The position numbers were made by a program, and so were the translations under genes. Under the pieces are notes generated by a model. That model was not told the DNA's origin and ran no database searches. It saw nothing but the letters and a program-made list of their open reading frames with translations. This document shows positions 1 to 12,607 of a stretch of 64,000 bases of DNA, one piece after another (the stretch's first letter is position 1; every line of letters begins with the position of its first letter). The DNA is from Prochilodus magdalenae (lineage: Eukaryota > Chordata > Actinopteri > Characiformes > Prochilodontidae): contig JAMWET010001220.1 in assembly GCA_024036415.1 (NCBI GenBank), positions 372,001 to 436,000 on the forward strand, given 5' to 3'.

Positions 1-370
1 GTTTGCTAATGAATCATCCATTGAGAGGTTCTTGAGGGAACAAACAGCAGCTCTTTCACAGCAGTGTTTACCAATTACGGTCCTGGAAATCTACCTTTCT
101 GAAAAGCCTGGTTCCACCCACAATCTAGCACACATGCTCCAGCTCATTAACTGATATAGGAGTTCCTGACTGGCTATTTCAGACGTATTGGTACTAAGTA
201 AATGCATTTTGGTGCTAAGCTCTTCAGGATTATAGATCTTTAGGACAAAGTTTGCTGACCACAGTTCTACGGTATTAAAGAACTCTTCCTGGCACCGTTT
301 TAGGAGAGTGGGGTCTGATTTCTCCGAAGCTGCTTTGTGATAATGTTGTAAAAAGCACTAAACATATAAT
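1..370. other. intergenic, degenerate dispersed repeat
   Basis: No gene is seen. Positions about 75-155 carry ACGGTCCTGGAAATCTACC followed by a CCACCCACAATCTAGCACAC-like stretch. This pattern recurs in fish intergenic DNA, and related GGTCCTGGA fragments occur near 24340, 26270 and 53605. The class of element is unknown to me. Confidence 0.35.
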
Positions 371-911
371 CACTGCTCAAAAAAATAAAGGGAAGACTTT
401 TTAATCAGAGTATAGCATCAACTCAGTTCAACATCAGAGATATTGATCTGGTCAGTTAAGTAGTAAGGAGGGCTGTTAATCAGTTTCAGCTGCTTTGGTG
501 TTAATGAAATTACGTCCATCCGATGCAACCAGGTTGCACTTCAGACTGTCCAGGAGCTCAGTGACGCCCTGGTCCAGATCTGGGAGGAGATCCCCCAGGA
601 CACCATCCGTCGTCTCATTAGGAGCATGTGGAGGCCACACAAACTACTGAGTACCATTTTGAGTTCCTGCAATGGAATTTGGGTTAAATGGACTAGCCTG
701 CTGTATCATTTATCCGCTTTGATTTTCAGGGTTAGGGTCTTTAAATTCAACCCTCTGTAGGGTGATCATTTTCATTTCCATCAAACGATGTGGCATCCTT
801 TCGTTCCTAACACATTACCCAGTCTATAAGAGGAAAGATCTTCTGCATGATTTTTTCCCCATTGAGATCTGATGTGTTTTCAAAGTGTTCCCTTTATTTT
901 TTTGAGCAGTG
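371..911 (+). mobile_element. internally deleted Tc1/mariner transposon
   Basis: The terminal inverted repeats are CACTGCTCAAAAAAATAAAG at 371 and its reverse complement ending at 911, where it is followed by TA. The left noncoding arm (about 371-510) runs straight into the C-terminal end of a transposase frame (530-632), so most of the gene is missing. The right arm has the usual fish Tc1 sequence TCAAACGATGTGGCATCC. At 541 bp it is a non-autonomous deletion derivative. Fish Tc1/mariner copies are normally 1.2-1.6 kb. Confidence 0.85.
530..632 (+). pseudogene. Tc1/mariner transposase C-terminal fragment
   Basis: Translates as QVALQTVQELSDALVQIWEE then IPQDTIRRLIRSM, the end of a Tc1-like transposase (the family usually continues with a Cys-containing GGHT.Y tail). 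The catalytic DDE region is absent, and a further small deletion removes the residues after RSM before the frame meets 3' sequence. It cannot be functional. Confidence 0.8.
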
Positions 912-2940
912 TATTTGAATTGAAATAAAGCTTTACAAAATGATCCTGGGTGTGTTTTCTTGGCTGATTGGCACTTACTTTACATATTAAAGACAGAACA
1001 GGTTTACTTTGAAAACAACATGTAAATATTTGTGTCAGGACTGTCTTGGGAATAATGCCAAACCACACATACTTTTTCTCCTTGTTCTCTGTTAGCACTC
1101 ATCAGGACACTGTATTTGTATAGACAAAAAAGCATGTTTTGAGTCGCTGCGTGTGGTATGGGGGCGGGAGCACTTGCTTAGCTCTGTGTGCCACACTAGG
1201 GTGGTATACCCATCTGCTTTTCTTTACTGCAGACGTCGTTAGTATATCCACTACATCAAAGGGAGATGATATTTACAGCTTAGTGCATGTGTTTATAAAG
1301 TACATAAGTACATTCATTATTCAGTGTCTGTTATTTGTAGGTACAATACTGGGGAAAAAGTCAAAACAGCCAGTCAAAATAGCCTTGAGAACAAGTTATA
1401 TAGGGAAATGGCACAAAAACAACCACATATTTCATCCACCTCTGAAGTACAGTCGGTTGCAGTTTCTGCTTCCCATGATCCAAGAAACTCCAGTAACAAA
1501 TTCATCAGTCCATAGAACCCCATTCCACATCTAAGAAATCCACTTATGTTCTGCAGGTGTTCTTTCCCTTTTTTTGGCTATTTTCTTTTCCCAGTGATGT
1601 CTGCTTGGCAGCTACACCCCCCTTAGACCCAGTGCTTCAAGTTTGTATATTACAGCTGAAGAATGCATAGAAACACCTGTGTATTTTTAAGATTTTAGCC
1701 AATTTTTGCACCTCTCTCAATGATAAGTCCTGCTCATCTGAGTTTTGGTGGTTTACCAGGTCCTGCCTAGTTTAATAATCTCATTTTATTGTAGCTCCTA
1801 ATCATTTTTGAACTTCAGTAACAGAAAATGGAATTATTGTATATTTATTGTCCTCTGAAATATCTCCTCCAACTGATATAGATGCACATGAGAAAGAAAC
1901 CTGTTTGAATGTTAGTGTCAGTGGCATGCCTTTTGTAGGAAGGACACAGCTGTAACTTGTTGGTTTTGAGTCTGAGAGGATGGAATAGATAGACTGGCAG
2001 TGAAACATATATAAAGAGTACACAAATGAAACTGACAGAGGCCCAGTTTCCCAAAAGCTCTGCACCATCAAGATTATCTTGTAATCCTTTCTGTGGTACA
2101 CAGAGTGTCCGGTATGATGGTTGCTCTAGCATTTAAGAACCACCTTTGTTCTAAGACGCTTTCAGGAAGTCCAGCTGCAGTCGATATTATACTTAGTGTG
2201 GGAGGCTTTTGTCTCATTTTGGGGTGAATATATGTCTCCTGTAGGTTTTCTTTACACTAAAGAAAGAACAACTTGTGCTTAATAGCCTTTAACTGGACAT
2301 GACACATGATTTCTGACTTTTGCACAGCACTGCATATTGTATTTGCTTTATTGACAACATTAGCATCAACTATTGTGGGCTTCCTATTATCCTTGAATGG
2401 AAAGCAGAAAGGAAAGAAAGCCGGATATAGACTGGACTGGACACGGGGCTGTGAAGAGGGATGGAGTGAGTGAGGGAGGTTGGGAGGGATGGAGAGAGAA
2501 AGAAAAGGCGGAGGGAAAATGGGGAAGGGGAGGGATTGGTGAATCCCTTCACAATGAGCCATTCAGTGCGAATAACTGCCTCCATTCAGCAGCAGATGTG
2601 GCGGGTGGAGCCGACCCCAGCATATCTGTGATCACTGATTGAGGATATGGAATTCATATAGAACGGGGGTGGTGAGGGGGGGTGGTAACAGATTTCAGTG
2701 GTCTATAACTCTTGAAATGCGATTAGCCCCCCAGATTGAATGTTAAAAGGGTCCTTGTGCGGAGACTGTGAGTTGCAGTATCCATGACGACCGTGACATC
2801 ATCAGTTACCTCAAACAAGAGGAGTCGTTTGACTGGACCGAACAAGGCTGCTGTTCTCTTTTTTCCCCCCAAATGTGCTTCTTTTAATGATAAAGGGTTG
2901 TACATGAAGAGACGTTTGTAGGGTCGGTGCTTGCAGAAAT

Positions 2941-2945
<5 letters not shown>

Positions 2946-2995
<50 letters not shown>
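2946..2995. repeat. (CA)n microsatellite
   Basis: About 25 uninterrupted CA units. Confidence 0.98.
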
Positions 2996-2998
<3 letters not shown>

Positions 2999-3126
2999 GG
3001 GTATACATGGCCGGAGGCAGTGGGTATTGTTTGGAGATTAATGGCTGGTCCCCTGTTTCTGCGTCTCTAGGGAGATCTAGTGACCTTCCTGCTGAGGTTC
3101 CTTTCCTCCTGACTCAGCAACAGCTG

Positions 3127-3128
<2 letters not shown>

Positions 3129-3157
<29 letters not shown>
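3129..3157. repeat. (CA)n microsatellite
   Basis: About 14 CA units. Confidence 0.97.
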
Positions 3158-3159
<2 letters not shown>

Positions 3160-5156
3160 ACACACATGCACATACACACTGTATAACTATATGACCAGGC
3201 ACAAAGAGTGCACAGCAAGAAACCTTTGCTTATTAGGTCTACTCAGCTAATTAGTTCATGCTCATTACTGCACACTATTGAATGTCACAACAGGTACGCC
3301 ATTAAGGAAAGGCTGTAAAGGAAAAATTTTCTCTCGCCTCAAGCAAAGCGGCCAGGGGGTCTGGTACCGTATGACAGAATGAGAGAAAAATGTTGATGCA
3401 GGTAGCAGATATATATATGCATTTACCTTATAAGAAACATCTGCTTTGTATTCAAGGCTGGCCCTTTAGAATTTCTGATTTCTAATGGCCTATACCCAAA
3501 GAGGTCCCAAGCTATCCCCCTTATATAGACATACAACACTAGATAGTGCAGATGTGCCATCATCTCTACGGTGTCAAGATTATTGTTCTCTAATGTCTGC
3601 TATGAAGGCATCTGATCTGGTTTTACATACCCTCTTATGGTTATGATTTTGTCCTAGAATTAAACAAGCTGTTTTACCTATTTCAGTGAGCTCACAAATA
3701 ATTTGAGGAGCTCTGCTCTGATTTGCTGGTCTACAGTGAGGCACCACCATGATCACACAGAAGCAACATGTTGAAATAGCCACAAGCAGGAAAGTCAACA
3801 TAAATAAGCTTGGTCATCAAACTGTTAAGTTAGCTAATGTCACCTGAGGCTGACTAGTATCATGACAACAACACAAAGTAAATGACAGTTGTTAGGCCAC
3901 TATGCAGGTTTCAATTTAAGATGATCTGGCTTTAACCATAGAAAAGGGAATGCTGAGCAAGGCTTGCTTGACTTTGTGTAATAAGTGAAGTATGCTGAGC
4001 AAAATAGATTCTGTCTAGGATCTTGTCGTATGTCATAAGTTGGCTTTATAGTTGCCAGATAATTTAGCGAAGCTGGAATGTAATACTGTATTAAGGAGTG
4101 GGTGAATAGGTAGCCAGTTACAACTTGTTTTGAAATGAACATCATCCATGCTTGCTAACAGTTCAGTAAATTGGAACGTTTATGAAAAGTGCCAACATTC
4201 CCTTAATAGCCTGGAATGAAACATTTCTGCATGCACAATCTGTCATTGCTCTATACCCGATGCCGCTGTTACTGCTGGGCTGCAAGTTAAGCTGGTATAT
4301 GTACATTTTGGGGGTGTCCTTTTGGGTGGAGTCAGGAATGTTACAGGGATTTTGAAATCTGAACGTTTTACCAGCCTTTTTGAAAGTGAGGGATTTGTTG
4401 CTGAAAGACGACTACTACTAGTGCTTGGTCAGTTCTATGTACCGAACTCTTCTTTTTTAATGATGCCAATGTTTAATACTGTTGGCACCTTTAAATACAT
4501 TCTGATTTAAAAGCTTTTGACAATGTTATCCTTAAATCCAAGTGAAATTTGCTTCTTAGGTAAATATAAATAGTAAAGTCCCAAATATATATCCAGACTT
4601 GGGTGGCTCTGTGGTCAGTATCTGACCACTGAGAGCTAGAATCTCTAACTATAAGGTAGACCTACAAGATAGATGTAGTAGGCGTATGTATATTCTTGGT
4701 GGGCAGTCTAAAGAGTCTGTATGAGTTTGAAGATATGGAAGCTCTCAGCCAAACAGCATAAATGCTGCATTGGTCCAAAGCAATATAATACACAGAGCAA
4801 TCATCCACCCCACCTACACACACACTTACACACACACACACATACTTAGAGTTTATAGCTCTGGAGACCTGAGTAAACAGGGAATGAGTGCTATGTACAC
4901 AGGCACCAGATTCAGTGCCTCACCACTTTGTGTGTCATAAAATCACAAACACAAAAACATTTATCACGTCATCCATAGCCACAACACATGTGCAACCTAG
5001 GCAGATTCAAAATGACAATGCTATTAACAATGCTGTTACCATCAGCTGATTTAAATAGCAAAATTATGTAACCTTTCACAAGCACATAAAATACATATTT
5101 GAAATTAATAACATGTAACACATTTCTATATTTCGTAAAAACTGTGTTGTGCACCC

Positions 5157-5230
5157 ATCAGCCATCACATCAAACCCACCTCCTTGTATCTACACTTAAT
5201 GTGTATTTTATCAGTTTCACTGAGCACATA
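5157..5230. mobile_element. terminal fragment of a foldback DNA element
   Basis: Starts CATCAGCCATCACATCAAAC and continues to TATTTTATCAGTTTCACTGA. It is a diverged copy of the same terminus found at 5364-5440, in the same orientation. It seems to be one end of a second copy that breaks off where the larger palindrome begins. Confidence 0.6.
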
Positions 5231-6145
5231 GGTTATGTTAAGCAATACGATGAGATGAAAGGGAATGATGTCCCATGAAGTATGGCTTGATACATCATTG
5301 TTTAGTTGAAAAGCCCTTTCCATCACCACCATCACCAGCCAACCCTTTTTCATCGCACTGATTAGCCATAACATTAAAACCACCTCAATGCATCTATTCT
5401 CTTTATCCTATATCAGCTCCACTTACCACATAGGTGCATCTTGTAGTTCTAAAAGTACAGACTGTAGTCTAACTGACTGGCTGTTATCTGTTATCCTCTT
5501 TATACCCTGTTCTCTAAAAGTCAGGACCCCCACAGGACCACCACAGAGCAGGTATTCAGTGGGTGCCGGATCATTCTAAGCACTGCGGTGACACTGACAT
5601 GGCCATGGTATGTCAGTGTATGTTGTGCTGGTGTGATCAGACACAGCAGTGCTGCTGGAGTGTTTAACACTGTGTCCACTCACTGTCCCCTCTTTTAGAC
5701 ACTCCTACCTTGCTGGTCCACCTGGTGCTGCAGAGTTTGTGTTGGTCATCCACTAGTCCTTGATTAGTGGTCACAGGACGCTGCCTACAGGACACTGTTG
5801 GCTGAATAGTTTTGGTTGGTGTTACAACACACAGTAGCATACCACCACATAATACCTGCACTGTGGTGGTCTTGTAGGGGTCATGACCTTTGAAGAACAG
5901 GGTAACAATGTATACAGAAAAACAGATGGGACTGCAGTCTGTAATCCTAAACTACAAGGTGTACCTATGTAGTAAGTGGAGCTGATAAAATGGATAAAGA
6001 TTGTAGACACATTGAGGTGGTTTTAATGTATTGGCTGGGGGTGGTGATGGTGGTGATGGAAAATAAACAATGATGTATCAAGCTATAAGTCATGTGACAT
6101 GATTTCATTTCCCCGATCTTACTGCTTAACTTACACAACAGTGAA
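5230..6145. mobile_element. long imperfect palindrome (foldback element)
   Basis: Two arms are inverted copies of each other. The inner termini AGCCATAACATTAAAACCAC (5364) and CATTGAGGTGGTTTTAATGT (6010) pair, and outside them GCTTGATACATCATTGTTTA (5285-5304) is perfectly complementary to 6064-6083. Trinucleotide-rich ATCACC/GGTGAT stretches also mirror. Inside, the arms carry the paired CACAGGACCACCACAGAGCA (about 5531) and its diverged complement near 5855. No transposase is present. The structure matches a non-autonomous DNA element common in teleosts. Confidence 0.8.
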
Positions 6146-9100
6146 TTTGTTCCAAATACTTCGCCCACAACCCCACACTCCACACAAGTGTTCAGCTTGT
6201 ACAACGCAGTGGCGATTCTCTTATCAGTTGGCACAGCTGGCAGAAGACTGAAAACAATTGGCCCTACAGTCTGATCATGAAGCATTGCTTTTCAAAGGTT
6301 GCTTTCAACATTCTGAAATGCAGAAGCCTAAGCTTGTTTGACAAATGGCTTTGCACAAAGTGCCCCCACAATTGTCTGGAGTGTTTGCATTCCCAGATGT
6401 AAGGTGGGTGTCATCAGGGCGAGATTTCATCCTTTTTTAGGTGGGCCACTGCTCTTTGTGCCTGGCATTTCTCAGCTGCAAACAACACGCCCATGAAAAA
6501 ATTGTGAAATAGCTGTATGGATAATTGGATTTAACTGAAGTAAATCCCTCCATCCTGCTTTTTATTTCCCTAAAGTTTTCTTTGCACAACTGTAGAGGAT
6601 GGAAAATTTTAGCTGTATTTTTTTGAATAAAATGGTTGAAATGAACCATCCAACAGAACATTTCCTACCATGAAATAAGTGCCAAGTGAGCTTTCCCATT
6701 GGTCAGGTCCTCAGCAGCTGAACTGAAGACCTGATGTGTCAAATGGATCACTTAGATAGTTATTAACTGAAAGTGAAATCAACCAGGCACAGTTTACCAC
6801 TGGATGTATGTCCAGGCCTGTAGAGTATGTCCATTATAAGAAAAGGTGTTTTAAACAAGGAACTTGTGTAAGGAGCTTGGAGGGAAGGTACTTTAAAGTA
6901 GCAGAGCACTATTACTTGTACACAGGACATCATAGCAGGTAACTGGCTGTCTCCTTAGCCAAGAAGACTCCCCAAAAGGACCCTGTTTTCTTATTTGCTG
7001 TTGTTTTTGCAGCTGTCGTGCTGACCTAGACAGAATGACTATAAAGATCAGATGAACTAGAGAAATAATGGCTGTAATGTCTTTATTGCCCATTAGTCTC
7101 TGTACTGGTTTTGTCATTCAGTGAAGACCAGCAGGAGAGACTACAGACTGAGGTCTAACAGAGGACACAGACTGAAGTGTTTGAATGTGTGGCAGTATGA
7201 CACCATGAAGTATCCGTGGGCTATCAGAGTAGAGGGACTTACTTGTGTGAGGCCTGCACATGAGAAACCCAAAGCCACACTCACACACCTACAGACACAC
7301 ACACACACACAAACGTCAACACACCTTAATTTCCCATGGTAATCTTTCTACACTGAGCTGCACCTCCAGTGTTTCACAGCCCCACAGCTTCCTAATGGTG
7401 CCCCAGCAGCAGAGCCAGAGGGAGTATGTGTGTCCAGTACTGGGTACTAAGCTAAAAGCTGGATCATCCACAGTTTTCAATCAGAACGCACCACCAGCAG
7501 TATGTGCATGTGAAAGTTTGGGCTCCCCTGGTCAAAGGTGTGTTGCTTTTTTAGAGCTAGCCCTTTTCTACATGCCTTTTAGTCTGCCTGTAAACACAGT
7601 TTACCTCTTCTGACAAATGTTCACAATCTGAAGCAATTTCCTAGGCTGGAAATTTGATCGGAAGCAACTGATGATGTGGATGAACTGGTAATGTGAAAGC
7701 TAGAGCGCACCACTCTATTCAGTGAGGGACTTACTACGGTGAATGGGAAGAGAACATTCCTGAGTTCTTTAACAATCAAACACACATGTGGCACACTAAA
7801 TAAATATTTGTGTTTGTTTGTGTCATTGGTGCACTCTGGCCTTGAGGTGACAAACAAATCAATCTTTAACCTTCCGATCGAGCTCTGAGGTGACCCGAGG
7901 ATCTCCAATATTTTCAAGCATTGATTTTCATGACTCAAAACATTCACAAGTCCTCTATGATGTGGTCAGTGGTGTAACCCAAGATATGATTCAGACAACA
8001 ACCGATTCCGAGAGCATAGACCCCCAGCAGTGGACAACAATGACACTGCTTTTGGAGAAACTGCTTGTTAAATTTAGACAAAGGTTCACATTGATTGGAA
8101 TTTCTATATATTAAAGTAAACCCTGCTAGCGGAAGATTCCATTTAGGTTACAGTGCTGTGAATTAACACTGTCATAAACTATTGGGACAGTGCTACACTA
8201 TGCAGAGATGACTGTAAACACATAAATAAAAGTTTTTACTAGATGTTTTCTACATGTATGTACATGTAGAACAAAATGTGGTTGGTATAAGCAAGGATCT
8301 CTGAGCTTGCTGAGTTGTGTCAGTCTGTGCAAGGTGGAGTGTTGGAAAGGGAAGATGAACCATAATATAATTGGTAAATATAATTTTTGCTCTCGCAGTG
8401 ATGCACCCTGATGTAATCATTTTTACTGAATCATACGTCATATGACCAGTGACATAAACCCACACAGTAATAAAGGTCTATTGTAAATTGAGGTTGATTT
8501 TAAAGCAACAGGTGAGCCTAGTAGAGCAAAATTGATTGAATTACTGGGTCACACACCAGGTTATCCTGATTGTTGGGGACGTAGCCCATGTTCAGACATT
8601 ATTAAACCATAATGGAATCAAGGCATGTAGGAATGTATTTTTACTTAATTACACTTCAACCTTCAGAGATGGATTTTGAAATGTGAAGCCATTTAGAACT
8701 CAGGATGTAGCTTTACATGTAGCATTAATATAAATGAACATATACTACATTAAAATGACATTTTCCATAAAATGGTTATAATAAAAAAGACATTTTAAAG
8801 ATTTTGCTCTACATGAAACTATATTATTTATACTGTTGTACTGATAACCCGCTTTTAAAAACATTAAATTAAAACATTATACATTGTGTAAGAGCAGTTT
8901 GTAAGGTGACACAACCTAATGAACCCAACATATCACTAGAATGTTGTGGTATCCTCTGCTATCATAAGAAACACGGAAAGGCACAGTCCCTTCTTTTCAG
9001 TGCTAGTATTTTTTTGCATGACAGACCAGGACCATGGTAGACTCTGCACAGAATGACTCTCCTTAATTCATTTATTTTTAAAACTATTTTCTACTGGGCT

Positions 9101-9839
9101 ACATATTCCTTAGGTGTCTTATCCTCCTGCTACTGGGGGAATCACGGTCATTTAAATTCAGTTTAGAAAGCACACCTCGTCTACCTCCTTTAGCATGTAA
9201 CAGAGCTTTGCCTCTCCCTCCCTCTCTGCACCTTAACCAACCACTCCTTAAATGCGCACACAACTTTTACAGGCATGACCGGGTCGGCCAGAGGGTGAGA
9301 TGTTTACGAGGTGTAGATATTTGTGGAAGGAAGCATTTCTACTACTGACACTCTGCAGAGAGGGGGATAGGGGTGCGACTGAGACTGAGAGCATGGCGAC
9401 AGGATCGGAAAGGGGGCAAGGGGGATTTAAAAACCAGCAACACGGATGAATGCCTGTTTAACAACTTGTTTATTTAGAACTGTCGCTAAAACATTCAAAC
9501 GCCTTTTGTATAAAGAACCTAATTTACACCGTTTTACCATTGTACCCTAAAATGCCATGCAACTAAAACATGTTTGGTGGCAAGTTTGCTTGCACTGGAG
9601 CTGCACTGCAATTGCTGCAAATATATTAGCTTTTTTGCTAATATTAACTTTAGCTAGCATTACCCAAGATGTTTACACATGCCTTTGTCTCACATGGAAG
9701 CGTAGCAACAAAACCCTGAATTTTCTTTTGGTCCTACTTGACAAGTAAATTATGAATTACCATGTGAGTCAGTAAATTCAGGGTAAAGGGAAATTATATA
9801 AAATAGGAAAGAAATGTGCTTATGTGTGTTCTCTAATGG
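6146..9839. other. intergenic, no gene seen
   Basis: No conserved coding sequence on either strand. A short stretch near 7509-7540 (GTGAAAGTTTGGGCTCCCCT) resembles the end of another fish interspersed repeat. Lower-complexity AT-rich DNA runs from about 8640 to 8900. Confidence 0.55.
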
Positions 9840-10222
9840 ACATGGGCAGTATTGCACATGGCAGTTTTCTTTTCCAGCTCCACCCTGACTCCACCCAATC
9901 ACCTCACAGACAGGCAGCTGATTCAGGACTCATTTAAACTGCTACTTATATCCTTTGTTTTCCATGTATAGTTAATAAGTCTCTGCGTTACCTACCTGAA
10001 GTCAGCTCTGTGTTTCCTTTGTGTTGATCTTCTCTGGTTGTGAGCCTTTCCTACTCTCCAGGTTTTGCCAATATGGCAACGTCTCTGATGTTGCCTGTCT
10101 GTGTTTTGACCCCTGCCTTTGGATTTTGAGTACTGGTATGCCCCTAATAAAGTCAGCCATTTTTGTACCCAATACCATATAATTAATTTGTTACAAGCTT
10201 ATTATTCCGACCTCTCATTGTC
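9840..10222 (+). mobile_element. LTR-like repeat remnant
   Basis: Runs from a CCACCCTGACTCCACCC stretch through GTCTGTGTTTTGACCCCTGC to AATAAA (10146-10151) and ends near TTATTATTCCGACC. The promoter-to-poly(A) arrangement and wording resemble solo LTRs I associate with fish retroelements. No flanking duplication was found, so the class stays uncertain. Confidence 0.4.
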
Positions 10223-11029
10223 CTTTAGAATCAAATGGTGTTTTTATTACTGTGCATTTAAGCCTAATATATAAATGACTGTTCTGAATGGCTGTCCTGT
10301 GTTGTAGCGTCTGTCTTAGACGCTCTATGTAACTTCAGTGTGATCAGCCAGCACTAAACTGCTGTAGGTTGAAAAGAGAGGGATATGTAAGAGGGTTGTA
10401 TGTTCTGACATCACAGAAGCAGTGTATTTTTAACAGGCTGTATTTGCAGCCTACCTACATACACTGTGTGGACTTTTTAGACAACAAAAAGAAGAAGAGT
10501 AAAGATATAGATTTTTCATGATGCTGCTCATCTGGAACACTGTGAAATCTGGTGATTCACTTGAAACTCAGCCTGCTGTAAGCGCCTGAAACCGCCAAAC
10601 AATATCCTGGCAGCAAACCTAATTTTCTCAAAGCTAACGTTTCTGTAGCCAGCTGCACTAACTAGTCAGTTATTGCTAACACTTTTTGAAACAGCTGCTT
10701 GTGCTACAGTTTATTCTTTTCTAACATGCTGTGGCTAAGATTAACATATCTAATATCAATTTGTCCTCTCCCATGATGGAAACTAATATTACACAGATTA
10801 GTGCATCAGATTACTTTCCAAAGAATGAAATTTGTTACAGAAGGGAGAGTGGTGTGCGTGGCGGCAATAGCTACTTAAAGGGCATACCTAAATAACTCAC
10901 ATATGTAGAAAACAGCTACATAAATAAAAGATATATAGATATGGAAAGTGTAGAATGGCAACAACAGCTGGAAAAAACTAAACTAAATAAAATAACTGGT
11001 GGAGGAACTGAATGTGTTGCATGCAACTT
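10223..11029. other. intergenic, no feature seen
   Basis: Unique AT-rich sequence between the LTR-like remnant and the SINE. Open frames are short and unremarkable. Confidence 0.5.
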
Positions 11030-11251
11030 ACATTTACGGCATTTAGCTGACGCTCTTATCCAGAGCGACTTACAAGGTTAATAATATGACAGGTAGGCTA
11101 ATGCAGTGTTAGGAGTCTTGCCCAAGGACTCTTACTGGTGTAGCACAGCGTAGTCACCCAGACTGGGATTCGAACCCCAGTCTCCCACATGTGGTAATGG
11201 TTCTCTGGCGGGCAGTGGTGTTATCCTCTGAGCTACACCAACCACCCCACA
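11030..11251 (-). mobile_element. tRNA-derived SINE with L2-like tail
   Basis: On the minus strand the head carries a Pol III A box (TGTAGCTCAGAGGATAACAC, 11237-11218) and B box (GGTTCGAATCC, 11176-11166), 72 bp end to end. The body follows, then the tail GTCGCTCTGGATAAGAGCG (hairpin at 11066-11051), which is shared with L2-type LINEs in fish. CAACTT flanks both sides (11024-11029 and 11252-11257) as a likely target-site duplication. It lies just beyond the presumed end of bahcc1. Confidence 0.88.
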
Positions 11252-11448
11252 CAACTTGTTTTGAACTGCTTTGTGTAGCTGTCAAGCTGCGCAGAAATTA
11301 TGTTGCAGGCAACATGCAATTGGCTGCATGCAAGTTTCATGCAAGTAAAGCCAACTGTACTACAATGCCTTCAGAATCATGCCGATTCTTCTACCAAAGC
11401 AGAAGCAGTCATCCAGTGAGTGCACAGACCAGATCTTTGAGTGTGATA

Positions 11449-11454
11449 TTTATT
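11449..11454 (-). terminator. candidate polyadenylation signal AATAAA (distal)
   Basis: Reads TTTATT on the plus strand. On the minus strand AATAAA is followed by a TG-containing stretch (TGGTCTGTGCAC), as expected of a downstream element. A second candidate is at 12602-12607. Confidence 0.3.
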
Positions 11455-12601
11455 CATAGGGCCTCTATAAAAAATCTTAATACTAAAGCACGTTTACAGT
11501 TTGATACTCATAAAGTGTTCTTTTGTAAAATGTTTACCCCAAAACCTTACCTTACTTTACACATTTACAATCTTTACAACAAGTTTCATCTCAGAGGAAA
11601 AAAAAGAACAGAGAAACAAAATACGGTGACAAAATGAACGACCATAAAGAATATGCTTTCATACACTTTCATTTTCTGTATTAACAAAGAAACGGGATGA
11701 CAGGCTGATCATTAGGTACATATTTGCTGAGTTTTTCCCCCAGAACAAACCGAAACAGACTTGTAAAGAAAGCGGCTTCATAAGACAGACGTTCCTGCGT
11801 CTTCTCTGTTCCTGTTACCCATGAGCCTTCGCTCGAAGCGCCACAATTGCTGTACGCAATTCAAATGTTAAAGTCAAAGTAGTATTGCACTATTGCCATG
11901 GGCAAGTGACTTGCTTTTAAATAATTAAATTATGTCCGCTGACCAACCTCTCAGGCAAGCCGATTTAAAGATCTCTAATTTCTGTTCTTTAGAAACAAAA
12001 GACACACTGACCTTCCTCATGGAGCAATAATCAAGTTTTTTGCTTTGTATTAGCTTCAAGAAAGACTGTAACCAATAGGACCTTGAGTTCATGATATAAG
12101 GTCAGAAGTTTGTGCCTTTCAGACAGACCTTCAGAGGATATTTGGCTAATCCCCTACTAAGTACATTCATTTTACTCAATCCAGTGCCCTCCTTTATCAA
12201 GACAGTAAACAAAAGGCAAAGTTGTGATAAGAACACATACACACATGCACACACACTCGTCTTTTAAATTCAAGATTTGTGTGGTATATACAAATAACTT
12301 ATGGGTCTCGCATCAAGTTCAACCTTATTTATGTAATGAAGAATTGTCCTGCTCATTTGGAAAGAATTGGCCCAATTAATGAAAAAGTTCCACAAAAACT
12401 CAATTTTCCACATACCCCAGAAGAAGCTGATCAGCCAAGACATGTCTGGTGTTCAAAAGTGGGTTCTATGGTCTGGCACTGGGGCCTAGAGGTTAATGTT
12501 GCTAACACACACTACGGTAGACGTGACTAGTCATTCAAATCTTTTCCATAAATACATCTCCAAAACTTCTCTAACCTGTTTAAACCACATCCAAGCCATC
12601 C

Positions 12602-12607
12602 TTTATT
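12602..12607 (-). terminator. candidate polyadenylation signal AATAAA (proximal)
   Basis: TTTATT on the plus strand, about 2.6 kb past the stop codon. It is an alternative to the distal signal at 11449; the sequence alone does not decide between them. Confidence 0.25.

Larger units (their letters stand above)
912..5156. other. intergenic, no gene seen
   Basis: Open frames here are short and lack family motifs or splice context. The region contains two CA repeats (2946-2995, 3129-3157), an AG-rich stretch around 2400-2540 and otherwise AT-rich unique DNA. Confidence 0.6.

Noticed and set aside
11166..11237. Possible tRNA gene
   Set aside because: The A and B boxes are there, but the sequence does not fold into a full cloverleaf with a matched acceptor stem, and the L2-like tail shows it is a SINE head.
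11191..11637. 148-codon plus-strand open frame
   Set aside because: It begins inside the SINE and runs into the probable 3' UTR, with no protein similarity recognised.
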